Source: JANLYQ01 sp031365725 (GTDB taxonomy: Bacteria > Actinomycetota > Actinomycetes > JACCUZ01). From it: a DNA stretch of 15,230 nucleotides. Both the position numbers and the translations under genes were made by a program. The stretch lies in contig JANLYQ010000108.1 in assembly GCA_031365725.1 (NCBI GenBank), forward strand, positions 1-15,230. Direction: 5' to 3'. The notes beneath the pieces were generated by a model, which was given only the letters and a program-made list of their open reading frames with translations, was not told the origin of the DNA and made no database searches. Shown here in pieces: positions 1-6,833 of this stretch; the first letter of the stretch is position 1; each line of letters begins with the position of its first letter.

Positions 1-1
1 C

Positions 2-1025
2 GACGTGGAACTGCGGATCCCCAAGCTGCGCAAGGGCTCGTTCTTCCCATCCATCCTGGAGCCGCGCCGCCGCATCGACCAGGCGCTGTATGCGGTGGTG
101 ATGGAGGCCTACGTCCACGGCATCTCGACCCGCAGCGTCGACGACTTGGTCGTGGCGCTCGGCGCGGACTCCGGGATCAGCAAGTCCGAGGTCTCCCGGA
201 TCTGCGAGCAGCTCGACGAGTCGGTGGGCGCGTTCCGCACTCGGCCGCTGGACCACACCGGCTTCCCCTACGTCTACCTGGACGCGACCTACCTCCACGT
301 CCGCAACAAGCCCGGCAAGGGCGGCCAGGTGGTCTCGATGGCGGTCGTGGTCGCCACCGGCATCGCCGCCGACGGGTCGCGGGAGGTCCTCGGCCTGGAC
401 GTCGGAGACAGCGAGGACGAGACGTTCTGGCGCTCCTTCCTGCTCAGCCTCAAGCAGCGCGGCCTCGCCGGGGTGCGGCTGATCATCAGCGATCAGCACT
501 CCGGTCTGGTGAAGGCGTTGACCCGCTCCTTCCAGGGCTCGGCCCACCAGCGGTGCCGGGTCCACGTCGCCCGCAACCTGTTGGCGCACGTCCCCAAGAG
601 CCACGCCGACATGGTCGCCGCGGTGTTCCCCACGATCTTCGCCCAGCCCGACCCCGAGGCCGTCAACAAGGCCTGGGACGAGGTCCGTGACCAGCTCGCC
701 AAGTCGTTCCCCAAGGTCGGGCCGCTGATGGACGAGGCCAAGGCCGAGGGTGCTCGCGTTCACCGGCTTCCCCAAGGCCCACTGGCGCAAGATCTGGTCG
801 ACCAACCCCTTCGAGCGAGTCAACAAGGAGATCAAGCGCCGCAGCCGCGTCGTGGGCATCTTCCCCAACGCCCCCGCCGTGATCCGGCTGGTCGGTGCGG
901 TCTTGATCGACATGCACGACGAATGGATCGCCGGCGACCGCCGCTACCTCTCAGAAGAGTCCATGGCTCTGCTCGACACGACCGTGGATACTGGGCACCA
1001 CGCCGCCATCGACAGCGGCGAGTAG
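2..1025 (+). pseudogene. IS256-family transposase, 5' truncated by window edge and frameshifted
   Basis: Remnant of an IS256-type (Transposase_mut) DDE transposase, the enzyme that cuts and joins the ends of its insertion sequence. The window opens inside the gene: the first visible residues (VELRIPKLRKGSFFP) match a point roughly 70-80 residues into a typical 400-residue member. The first catalytic Asp is in YLDATYLHV (codon near 281), the second in IISDQHSG (codon near 491), followed by the family's CRVHVARN segment. Near base 749 the frame breaks: codons for DEAKAE run into an unrelated frame, while the expected continuation LAFTGFPKAHWRKIW resumes in the +1 frame and carries NPFERVNKEIKRR with the catalytic Glu, ending at TAG 1023-1025. 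One extra G or two lost bases would explain it. The third catalytic residue lies after the break, so the product should be inactive. Family assignment is very secure. Confidence 0.9.
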
Positions 1026-1045
1026 GGCACCGAGGACCACCTCAA

Positions 1046-1069
1046 AGCCCACCACCCCGCGGGGCTCTG
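1046..1069. repeat. candidate right terminal inverted repeat of the IS256 element
   Basis: About 20 bp after the transposase stop, the stretch around CCACCACCCCGCGGGGCTCT has the A/C-rich then GC-rich look of many actinobacterial IS256 right ends, and the sequence changes character just beyond it. The left end lies outside the window, so neither the matching repeat nor a target duplication can be seen. This is a positional guess only. Confidence 0.25.
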
Positions 1070-1194
1070 TCGACGTCCTACGCGAGCGAGCCGCCGCCTT
1101 GGACTCGGTCCCGCCGCCGACCCGTCGCCGGGTCGAAAGCTGGATCGACGCAGCCGCCGATCGACTCTCGCGGCGATCCGAACCCGGCGAGTGA
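1069..1194 (+). pseudogene. possible 3' remnant of a gene interrupted by the IS element
   Basis: In the third forward frame, directly after the presumed IS end, an open stretch reads VDVLRERAAALDSVPPPT and continues through RRRVESWIDAAADRLSRR to TGA at 1192-1194. It has G or C at most third codon positions and an amphipathic, Arg/Ala-rich composition typical of genuine actinobacterial protein C-termini, unlike the two other frames, which are rich in Pro, Arg and Ser. No start codon or ribosome site belongs to it, so it would be the tail of a gene whose front lies left of the IS. I do not recognise the family. It could be chance in such GC-rich DNA. Confidence 0.3.
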
Positions 1195-1396
1195 CCCCGA
1201 CCGTCAGTTGACTCTCCTCAGCCAGATCGCCACGTCTCGGCAACTGTCTGGGCAACCACTCGGCCCACGATTGGTCGTGTCCGGCGCAAGTGCGCCAAGG
1301 AACGCCAAAGAGGAGACATGAGCAAAGAGTCGACACGCGGACCAACTCGGGAGTGCCCGGCCCCATCTCGGTCCCATACGACCCCCAAAATGACTC

Positions 1397-1431
1397 TGAC
1401 CTCCCGTCCGGAAGGACGAAAGGCCAGGTCA
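1397..1431 (-). terminator. hairpin terminator candidate after tRNA-Lys
   Basis: Six nucleotides beyond the 3' end of tRNA-Lys, TGACCT (1397-1402) pairs with AGGTCA (1426-1431). Inside it a tight CGTCC-GGAA-GGACG hairpin forms. On the minus strand the stem is followed within about 6 nt by ATTTT. The geometry fits an intrinsic terminator with a weak U tract, as is usual in high-GC bacteria. Confidence 0.42.
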
Positions 1432-1437
1432 CAAGGG

Positions 1438-1510
<73 letters not shown>

Positions 1511-1521
1511 GCGCCCGGAGG

Positions 1522-1527
1522 AGGTTA
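1522..1527 (-). promoter_or_regulatory. -10 box candidate for tRNA-Lys
   Basis: On the minus strand TAACCT matches the actinobacterial -10 pattern TANNNT and ends 11 nt before the first base of tRNA-Lys, a spacing that would place transcription start a few bases upstream of the mature 5' end. I see no convincing -35 element in the GC-rich DNA behind it. Confidence 0.35.
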
Positions 1528-1581
1528 CCAGCGGCCGGTGGCCGGACGCACGACCGCCCACCACCCGACCGCCAGACTTGG

Positions 1582-3054
1582 CTACGGCTGGCGCTTGGTC
1601 CAGGAGAAGTGCGGCGGCACCGGGCGGCACGCGGCGACGGCCTTGGCCTTCATCGCCTTGCGCACCTTCGCCCAGGACGGAAGGTGGGCGAGGTTGTGCT
1701 CCTCGTTCGGATCCAGCCGATAGTCATAGAGCTCGACCTCGCCGGTGGCCCATCGCACGTACATCCTGTTCTGCGTCCGCCAGCCGCAGTACGCCGGGCG
1801 GTCGTTGTAGCCGTTCATGGCCTCGAGGACGAAGCCACCACGGGTCCTGCGGCCGATCATGTCCAGGCCGTCGGTGCGCATCCGCGCGCCGGCCGCGGCC
1901 GAGACCGTGCTCGCGACGTCGACGTTGAGCACCAGCCGGTTGCTGCTCACCCCGGCGGGCACGTGACCGTCCCAGCGCACCACCATCGGGATCCGCGTCG
2001 ACAGGTCGTAGGGCGAGTCCTTGCCGACGATCCGGTGCTCGCCCCAGAAGTAGCCGTTGTCCGACATGAAGATGAACAACGTGTCCTGCTCGCGGCCGGT
2101 CGCGCGCAGGGCTGCGTCGATGGAGCCGACCGCCTCGTCGATCGACTTCAGGGCCTCCAGCTGGTGCTGGCGGATCACGTCGACCTCGGCCTGGCTGTAG
2201 TGCGCTCTAGCCGCCATCCAGTGCGGCATCTCGTCCAACGGCTGCTCCAACGTCGGAGAGGTGTACGGCGACAGCGTGGCGAGCGAGCCGGCATCGCGCG
2301 GAGCCGGTGTGTAGGGCGCGTGCGGCCCGAACGTCGCGAAGTAGAGGAACAACGGCTTGTCCAGCGGTGTCGTGCTGATGAAGTCGGTGGCCCGCGCCGC
2401 CAACACATCGGTGGAGTAGTCCTGCGGCAGCGAGCCGTACGACGTGCCGTCGCTGAGCCGGTAATCGAAGTAGGAGCCGTGGCTGGACATGAAGGTCGCG
2501 AACGTGTCCCAGCCCGGCGGCTTGTAGAAGTACGGCGCGTAGGTGCCGTAGAAGTTGAGGTACTTGCCGATCAGGCCGGTCCGATATCCCTTGGCCTGCA
2601 ACGCCGGCGCCATGGTGAGGTTCTCCAGCCCCAGCTGGTGGAACCTCGGCCAGCCGCCGTACTTCGGACCACCGACGTCGCCGTTGCCGAACAGGCGGGT
2701 GGTGTGCGCGTAGCGACCAGTGAGGATCGTAGAGCGGGACGGGCAGCAGAGGGAGGTCGGCACCATCGCCCGACTGAATGTCGTGCCCTGCGCCTGAAGC
2801 AGCGAGGCCACGTGCGGCATCGAGGACTCGGTGCCGACCCGCTGGTCGTCGGTGAGGATGATCACGATGTTCGGCAGCGTCGCGCTCGGGGGTCCCTCGG
2901 TTGGTCCCGGTGTCGGCGTGTCGACCGGGCGCGCGTGGTGCGGTGACGCGGAGACCGCTCGTCCGCTGCCGTCCAGCGCCAGGACCCCGACCAGGAGAGC
3001 TGCTGCGGTAGTGACGGCGAGGAGAGCGCGGGCCGGCGTCGTACGGCGATGCAT
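1582..3054 (-). CDS. exported sulfatase (formylglycine-dependent, Cys type)
   Basis: Sulfatase-family (alkaline-phosphatase superfamily) hydrolase that cleaves sulfate esters outside the cytoplasm; the substrate cannot be told from sequence. I chose ATG 3054 (490 aa) because AGGAG lies 11 nt upstream; an in-frame ATG at 3105 has no ribosome site. The N-terminus is basic (MHRRTTPAR) then hydrophobic (about residues 10-27), a Sec-type signal or anchor, followed by a Pro/Thr linker. The domain opens with NIVIILTDDQ (metal Asp69/Asp70) and carries the signature CCPSRSTILTGR, in which Cys103 would be oxidised to formylglycine; this needs a formylglycine-generating enzyme, not seen here. A later FMSDNGYFWGEH supplies further metal ligands, and the C-terminus has the usual ELYDYRLDPNEEHNL segment. 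Length is normal. It is preceded by a 105-bp gap from the DUF427 gene. Confidence 0.9.
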   Translation of the reverse strand: MHRRTTPARALLAVTTAAALLVGVLALDGSGRAVSASPHHARPVDTPTPGPTEGPPSATLPNIVIILTDDQRVGTESSMPHVASLLQAQGTTFSRAMVPTSLCCPSRSTILTGRYAHTTRLFGNGDVGGPKYGGWPRFHQLGLENLTMAPALQAKGYRTGLIGKYLNFYGTYAPYFYKPPGWDTFATFMSSHGSYFDYRLSDGTSYGSLPQDYSTDVLAARATDFISTTPLDKPLFLYFATFGPHAPYTPAPRDAGSLATLSPYTSPTLEQPLDEMPHWMAARAHYSQAEVDVIRQHQLEALKSIDEAVGSIDAALRATGREQDTLFIFMSDNGYFWGEHRIVGKDSPYDLSTRIPMVVRWDGHVPAGVSSNRLVLNVDVASTVSAAAGARMRTDGLDMIGRRTRGGFVLEAMNGYNDRPAYCGWRTQNRMYVRWATGEVELYDYRLDPNEEHNLAHLPSWAKVRKAMKAKAVAACRPVPPHFSWTKRQP

Positions 3055-3159
3055 GCGGTCCGGGGCTCCTACGGCGGATCGGGTCGCCGACGGACGGCGG
3101 GGCATGTCGACAGTGGTCCGGTCGAGACTACGTCGGCCAGGATCGAGGCGCCGGGAGCC

Positions 3160-3621
3160 TCACCAGAACCGTGTGCCCGGCGCCCCCTTGAACGGTCCGA
3201 CCACGCGGTCGGTGATCCAGCCGCCGTAGAAGTCGCCCTCCTGCGGGCGCACCACCTCACCGTCGACGGTGACGCGGTCCATCCGGCCGGGGTAGAGGGA
3301 CACGTGACCGGTCAGGATCTCGAAGCCGGGCGTCGGGTCCGGGTAGGTCCAGGCTGCTCCGGGTGACCGGACGTCGCCGGGCGGGCCGCTGACCACGTCG
3401 AGGTAGGTCGCCAACCCCTTGAACTCGCAGAAGCTGGACCCCGGGGCCGGCTCGAGCGCACCGTCGATGAACGCCTCGCGAGGCAGGTAGTACGCCGGGG
3501 GGTGGCTGGTCTCGAGCACCCGCAGGGCTGCGGTGGTCTCGGCGACGACCACGCCGCCGAAGGTGACGACGACGAGCTCGGCGCTCGGCTCGACCCGCGG
3601 TGGCCGGGGGTAGTCCCACAC
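3160..3621 (-). CDS. DUF427 domain protein
   Basis: A 153-residue protein of the DUF427 (PF04248) family, small beta-rich cytosolic proteins of unknown biochemical role common in Actinobacteria. Typical features are WDYPRPP at the start, the central HPPAYYLPREAF segment, the FCEFKGLATYLDV block with its conserved Cys/Glu-Phe-Lys-Gly, and the later WTYPDPTPGF. The GTG start at 3619-3621 lies 11 nt after the stop of the DUF3618 gene and has only a weak GAG upstream, so translation is probably coupled to that gene; GTG gives the usual V/M-WDYPRP beginning. No signal peptide or membrane segment is present. Function is unknown and I do not assign one. Confidence 0.88.
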   Translation of the reverse strand: MWDYPRPPRVEPSAELVVVTFGGVVVAETTAALRVLETSHPPAYYLPREAFIDGALEPAPGSSFCEFKGLATYLDVVSGPPGDVRSPGAAWTYPDPTPGFEILTGHVSLYPGRMDRVTVDGEVVRPQEGDFYGGWITDRVVGPFKGAPGTRFW

Positions 3622-3632
3622 CGACTCGATGA

Positions 3633-3941
3633 TCAGCGGGACCTGCGCCAGAGCAGCAAGCCGACGATCGCGGCGACGGCGACCGCCAGTGCAGCGACGC
3701 GTTCGGTGCGCAGCTGGCCGCGCTCGTCGACGACCTGGGCCTTGGCCGAGTCGATGCCGCGCTTGGCGACGTTGGCCGGCTTGACCATCTCGGCGATGGC
3801 GTCGACAGTGCCGGCCAGGCGGGCCCGGGTGGCCTCGATGTCGGCCTCGATCTGGGCCGGGCTCCGGCTGGCGAGCTGGGCCTTCGCCGAGGCGCCGTCC
3901 TTGCCGTCGATGCCGCCAGGGATGGTCGTGGCGTTGGTCAT
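3633..3941 (-). CDS. DUF3618 domain protein with C-terminal membrane segment
   Basis: A 102-residue protein with the DUF3618 (PF12277) hallmark SPAQIEADIEATRARLAGTVDAI at residues 27-49, predicted helical. It is followed by a charged linker and one hydrophobic helix at residues 82-97 that ends in WRRSR, so it is probably a tail-anchored inner-membrane protein facing the cytoplasm. Members often sit next to small phage-holin-superfamily and stress-envelope genes in Actinobacteria; here the neighbour is a DUF427 gene 11 nt downstream. ATG 3939-3941 is the first start after the stop-rich spacer, with a GAGG sequence about 9 nt upstream. Biochemical role unknown. Confidence 0.85.
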   Translation of the reverse strand: MTNATTIPGGIDGKDGASAKAQLASRSPAQIEADIEATRARLAGTVDAIAEMVKPANVAKRGIDSAKAQVVDERGQLRTERVAALAVAVAAIVGLLLWRRSR

Positions 3942-4072
3942 GGAGAACCTCGTCGGCTAGAGCGTGGGGATCGTCGGGTCAGACAGTGCCTTCCCCTGAT
4001 CCTGCCGTGCAAGCCTGCCGCGGGCCAATGCGGGTCGGCACCGGTGGTCGTCGGGGTGCTCCGGGTGGCGGA

Positions 4073-4078
4073 TAGCGT
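4073..4078 (+). promoter_or_regulatory. -10 box of a predicted leaderless promoter for bcp
   Basis: TAGCGT fits TANNNT and is followed by exactly 7 nt and then ATG 4086, so transcription should begin at or next to the start codon. No Shine-Dalgarno sequence lies upstream of the ATG, which agrees with a leaderless message. The -35 region is not recognisable. Confidence 0.6.
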
Positions 4079-4085
4079 GCCGGTC

Positions 4086-4556
4086 ATGACGACGTTGACC
4101 GCCGGCGACCCGGCACCGGACTTCACCCTTCCCGACCAGGACGGCGCCCCGGTCTCACTGGCCGGGCTGCGCGGGCACAAGGTCGTGCTCTACGTCTATC
4201 CCGCTGCCTCGACCCCGGGCTGCACGACCCAGGCGTGCGACTTCCGCGACAACATCGCGTCGCTTCTGGGCGCGGGCTATCAGGTGCTCGGGCTCTCGCC
4301 GGACACCCAGGAGGCACAGCGGATCTTCCACGAGGCCGAGCACGTGCCCTACCCGATGCTCTGCGATCCGTCCCGCGAGGTGCTGGTGGCCTACGGCGCC
4401 TACGGCGAGAAGAAGCTCTACGGCAAGACCGTCGTCGGGGTAATCCGCTCGACCTTCGTCATCGACGAGGCCGGGGTCGTGCAGCGGGCGATGTACAACG
4501 TGAAGGCCACCGGTCACGTCGCCAAGCTGCGTCGCGACCTGGGCATCGACACCTGA
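4086..4556 (+). CDS. bcp: thioredoxin-dependent peroxiredoxin, BCP/PrxQ type
   Basis: A 156-residue peroxiredoxin that reduces hydrogen peroxide and organic hydroperoxides in the cytosol with electrons from thioredoxin. The AhpC/TSA fold starts at GDPAPDFTLPDQDG. The active-site segment YPAASTPGCTTQACDFRD holds the peroxidatic Cys46 in a PxxxTPGC context and the resolving Cys51 five residues later, the arrangement of the two-Cys atypical BCP group. Later family blocks are GLSPDTQEAQRIFHE, YPMLCDP and the R-S-T-F-V-I-D strand. An upstream in-frame start at 4044 would add residues unlike the family and overlap the promoter, so ATG 4086 is preferred. The gene stands alone and is probably transcribed from its own leaderless promoter; tRNA-Leu follows 36 bp downstream. 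Confidence 0.93.
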   Translation: MTTLTAGDPAPDFTLPDQDGAPVSLAGLRGHKVVLYVYPAASTPGCTTQACDFRDNIASLLGAGYQVLGLSPDTQEAQRIFHEAEHVPYPMLCDPSREVLVAYGAYGEKKLYGKTVVGVIRSTFVIDEAGVVQRAMYNVKATGHVAKLRRDLGIDT

Positions 4557-4576
4557 TCCGTGCGCTCGTCGCTCCG

Positions 4577-4582
4577 TAGGAT
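4577..4582 (+). promoter_or_regulatory. -10 box candidate for tRNA-Leu
   Basis: TAGGAT matches TANNNT and lies 10 nt before the first base of tRNA-Leu, giving a short 5' leader. No clear -35 element; the region overlaps the tail of the bcp transcript. Confidence 0.45.
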
Positions 4583-4592
4583 GTCGGTGCCA

Positions 4593-4675
4593 GCGGGAGT
4601 GGTGGAATGGCAGACACGTCAGGTTTAGGTCCTGGTGCCCTTACGGGCGTGGGGGTTCGAGTCCCCCCTCTCGCA
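4593..4675 (+). tRNA. tRNA-Leu(TAG)
   Basis: An 83-nt class II tRNA. The acceptor arm GCGGGAG pairs with CTCTCGC through one G-U, with discriminator A. The anticodon stem TCAGG/CCTGG carries loop TTTAGGT, anticodon TAG, reading CUA leucine codons. The long variable arm GCCC-TTAC-GGGC is the leucine/serine hallmark and the anticodon settles it as leucine. The T arm is GGGGG-TTCGAGT-CCCCC. CCA is not encoded. Its 3' 35 nt overlap the end of rdgB on the other strand. Confidence 0.95.
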
Positions 4676-5279
4676 CGAGCAGGTCGGCCAGCACCGGGGC
4701 AAGCGCGCTGAACGCCCGACCTCGGTGCGAGATCGCGTTCTTGTCCGCCGGTGCCATCTCGGCAGTCGTCACCGGGTGCCCCTCGGCCACGAACGCCGGG
4801 TCGTAGCCGAAGCCACCGGCACCCCGCGGCGTCCTGACCACGACCCCGGTCATCCGGCCCTCGACCACGCGCTCCTGCCCGTCGGGCAGGGCTACGGCCG
4901 CTGCGCAGGCAAAGTGCGCGCCCCGATGCTCATCGGGTACGTCGGTCAGCTGGTCGAGCACGAGCGCGAGGTTGGCTGCGTCGTCGCGCGCAGCACCAGC
5001 CCATCGGGCCGAGAAGACGCCGGGCATGCCGTTCAACGCATCCACGCAGAGGCCGGAGTCATCCGCGATAGCGGGCAGACCGGTGGCAACAGCCGCCGAA
5101 CGGGCCTTCTTCAACGCGTTGCCGGCGAAGGTCAGCTCGTCCTCCACGACGTCCGGGGCCGAGTCGGGCATCGGCACCAGGTCGATCGCGACGCCGAGGG
5201 AGCCGAGGATCATGCTGAGCTCCTCTACCTTGTGCGGGTTGCGGGTGGCGAGCACGACCCGTGGACGATCAGCACTCAT
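4641..5279 (-). CDS. rdgB: XTP/dITP diphosphatase (HAM1/RdgB family)
   Basis: Hydrolyses non-canonical purine triphosphates (XTP, dITP, ITP) to monophosphate and pyrophosphate, keeping deaminated bases out of DNA and RNA. HAM1 motifs are all present: ATRNPHK (11-17), the acidic metal site ADDSGL (72-77), GFGYDP (156-161) and SHRGRAF (184-190). The protein should end near residue 201 (APVLADLL), as relatives do, but there is no stop before tRNA-Leu. The reading frame goes on for about 11 residues (VREGGLEPPRP) encoded antisense to the tRNA and stops at TAA 4641-4643. The ATG start overlaps the rph stop by 4 nt (ATGA), so translation is coupled and the two form an operon. Length including tail is 212 residues. 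Confidence 0.93.
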   Translation of the reverse strand: MSADRPRVVLATRNPHKVEELSMILGSLGVAIDLVPMPDSAPDVVEDELTFAGNALKKARSAAVATGLPAIADDSGLCVDALNGMPGVFSARWAGAARDDAANLALVLDQLTDVPDEHRGAHFACAAAVALPDGQERVVEGRMTGVVVRTPRGAGGFGYDPAFVAEGHPVTTAEMAPADKNAISHRGRAFSALAPVLADLLVREGGLEPPRP

Positions 5280-5998
5280 GAGGCAGCCAGGGCCTGCTGT
5301 TGCAGGCCGGTCAGCGTGGTGCAGCCGGCGGCTGCGAGGTCGAGCAGCGCGTCCAGCTGCGCCCGGTCGAAGGGCGCGCCCTCAGCGGTGCCCTGCACCT
5401 CGACGAACGACCCACTGCCGGTCATGACGACGTTCATGTCGGTGCCCGCGGTGACGTCCTCCTCGTAGCAGAGGTCGAGCATCGGGACGCCGTCGATGAT
5501 GCCGACCGACACCGCAGCGACTGACGCCGGCAGCGGCTCGCCGGCCAGGGCACCCTTGCCGCGCAACCAGGTCACCGCGTCGGCCAGGGCGACGTACGCG
5601 CCGGTGATCGCGGCCGTCCTCGTCCCCCCGTCGGCCTGCAGGACGTCGCAGTCGAGCACGATCGTGTTCTCTCCCAACGCCTTGTAGTCGATGGCCGCGC
5701 GCAGCGACCGACCGACCAGCCGCGAGATCTCGTGCGTGCGCCCACCGATGCGGCCCTTGACGGACTCGCGGTCGGAGCGGGTGTTGGTCGAGCGCGGCAG
5801 CATGGCGTACTCCGCGGTGACCCAGCCGAGCCCGCTGCCCTTGCGCCAGCGCGGCACACCCTGGGTCACCGACGCCGCGCAGAGCACCCGAGTCCTGCCG
5901 AACTCCACGAGCACCGATCCCTCGGCGTGGTCGAGCCACCCGCGGGTGATGCGCACGTCGCGCAGCTGGTCAGGGGTACGTCCGTCGATGCGCGTCAT
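5276..5998 (-). CDS. rph: ribonuclease PH
   Basis: Phosphorolytic 3'-5' exoribonuclease (tRNA nucleotidyltransferase) that trims the 3' ends of tRNA precursors in the cytosol and works as a ring hexamer. The 240-residue length is normal. It begins MTRIDGRTPDQLR and shows the RNase PH core: GSVLVEFGRTRVLCAASV, then GWVTAEYAMLPRST, then RSLRAAIDYKALGENTI, and the phosphate-binding DCDVLQADGGTRTAAITGA. ATG 5996-5998 is the first start and lies 7 nt after a TAGGCT box; no Shine-Dalgarno is present, so I predict leaderless translation. rdgB overlaps its stop by 4 nt. The MBL-fold gene ends 42 bp upstream, on the same strand. Confidence 0.95.
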   Translation of the reverse strand: MTRIDGRTPDQLRDVRITRGWLDHAEGSVLVEFGRTRVLCAASVTQGVPRWRKGSGLGWVTAEYAMLPRSTNTRSDRESVKGRIGGRTHEISRLVGRSLRAAIDYKALGENTIVLDCDVLQADGGTRTAAITGAYVALADAVTWLRGKGALAGEPLPASVAAVSVGIIDGVPMLDLCYEEDVTAGTDMNVVMTGSGSFVEVQGTAEGAPFDRAQLDALLDLAAAGCTTLTGLQQQALAAS

Positions 5999-6005
5999 GG
6001 CGTCC

Positions 6006-6011
6006 AGCCTA
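6006..6011 (-). promoter_or_regulatory. -10 box of a predicted leaderless promoter for rph-rdgB
   Basis: TAGGCT on the minus strand is followed by 7 nt and ATG 5998. It sits in the short gap between the MBL-fold gene and rph, so rph-rdgB can be transcribed separately from murI. TGATCGAC lies upstream of it with about 15 nt spacing, at best a weak -35. Confidence 0.6.
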
Positions 6012-6040
6012 GGGTCGCGCGCCGACGTCGATCACACCGC

Positions 6041-6802
6041 TCACATCGGGTTGACGTCGTACGTCGCCCCGGGCGCAGCCAGCTCGAGCGGCCCGGCGAA
6101 GGTCGCCGCAGCATCACGTCGGGCGAGGCCGTGGTCGTTCCAGGGCGGCAGGTGGGTGATGACCAGCCGCCGTACGCCGGCAGCAGTGGCGGCCTCGCCC
6201 GCCTCCCGCGCGGTGAGGTGCAGGTCTCGCGGGAGGTGGTCGTCGCGACCGGTCTCGAAGGCCGACTCGATCAGGGCCAGGTCGGCGTCGGTGGCCAGGT
6301 CGACGAGGGCCGCGCACGGTCCGGTGTCGGCGGAGTAGGTCAGCACGGCACCCTCGTGCTCGAGACGCATTCCCCACGTCTCGATCGGGTGGGCGACCCG
6401 CGCGACGGTGACGGTGAACGGCCCGATCCGGTGGCTGCCGGCGCTCCACTCGAGGAAGTCGTAGGCCGAGCCGAGGCCGGGGTGCTCACCGCGGCCGTAA
6501 GCCCGGGCCAGGTGCTCGCCGCCGCCGACCGGCAGGTGCACCGGGAGGGTGTCGAAGCGCCGACGCGGGTCGTAGGTGCGCGCGACGTAGAGCGGCAGCA
6601 GGTCGATGCAGTGGTCGGGGTGCAGGTGGCTGATGAGCACCGCGTCGAGGTCGGCAAGGTCGAGGTGGCGCTGTAGCGGACCGACCGAACCGCTGCCGAG
6701 GTCGAGCACGAGACTGAAGCCCTCGGCCTGCACGAGGTAGCAGGACGCGGCGCTGGTCGCGCCGGGCAGCGAGCCCGAGCAGCCGATGACGGTGACCTTC
6801 AC
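6041..6802 (-). CDS. metallo-beta-lactamase-fold hydrolase, Rv1339-like (putative cyclic-nucleotide phosphodiesterase)
   Basis: A 253-residue binuclear-metal hydrolase. Metal ligands are easy to follow: ISHLHPDHCID (His59, His61, Asp63, His64), VAHPIETWG (His138), YSADTGPC (Asp159) and ITHLPPWND (His217). The fold and its place between murI and rph match M. tuberculosis Rv1339, reported as an atypical cAMP phosphodiesterase; transferring that substrate here is inference from family and synteny. The beginning MKVTVIGCSGSLPGATSAASCYLV is the standard N-terminus, using GTG 6800-6802. The gene starts 31 bp after murI ends and probably shares its transcript. There is no signal peptide, so it acts in the cytosol. 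An RNase Z-like nuclease is the main alternative. Confidence 0.88.
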   Translation of the reverse strand: MKVTVIGCSGSLPGATSAASCYLVQAEGFSLVLDLGSGSVGPLQRHLDLADLDAVLISHLHPDHCIDLLPLYVARTYDPRRRFDTLPVHLPVGGGEHLARAYGRGEHPGLGSAYDFLEWSAGSHRIGPFTVTVARVAHPIETWGMRLEHEGAVLTYSADTGPCAALVDLATDADLALIESAFETGRDDHLPRDLHLTAREAGEAATAAGVRRLVITHLPPWNDHGLARRDAAATFAGPLELAAPGATYDVNPM

Positions 6803-6833
6803 GCTGCCATCACGGTGTCCTTCAGGGCGAACG

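Larger units (their letters stand above)
1026..1437. other. 412-bp stretch without an intact gene between the IS transposase and tRNA-Lys
   Basis: It holds the candidate IS end (about 1046-1069), a 3' coding remnant (1069-1194), and a short hairpin at 1280-1293 (GGCGC-AAGT-GCGCC). It also holds an AGGAG box (1311-1315) before ATG 1318. That ATG opens a 52-codon reading frame which looks non-coding in its last part, because it runs antisense into tRNA-Lys and stops at 1474-1476. The terminator-like hairpin of tRNA-Lys follows at 1397-1431. I see no complete protein gene. The mix is what an island edge or IS landing site next to a tRNA 3' end tends to look like; that last statement is inference. 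Confidence 0.6.

Noticed and set aside
750..1321. Continuation of the first transposase frame after base 750 as a genuine C-terminus
   Set aside because: The text becomes Arg/Pro/Ser-rich and loses all IS256 similarity, while the true C-terminal motifs appear in the next frame.
1609..2946. 445-codon plus-strand open frame
   Set aside because: Antisense to the sulfatase; His/Arg/Val-rich mirror composition, no start site or domain.
3055..3105. ATG 3105 as the sulfatase start
   Set aside because: No Shine-Dalgarno; it would put 17 charged residues before an otherwise normal signal sequence. ATG 3054 has AGGAG.
5732..6676. Long plus-strand open frame opposite rph and the MBL-fold gene
   Set aside because: Both minus-strand genes are unmistakable; the plus frame has no recognisable domain.
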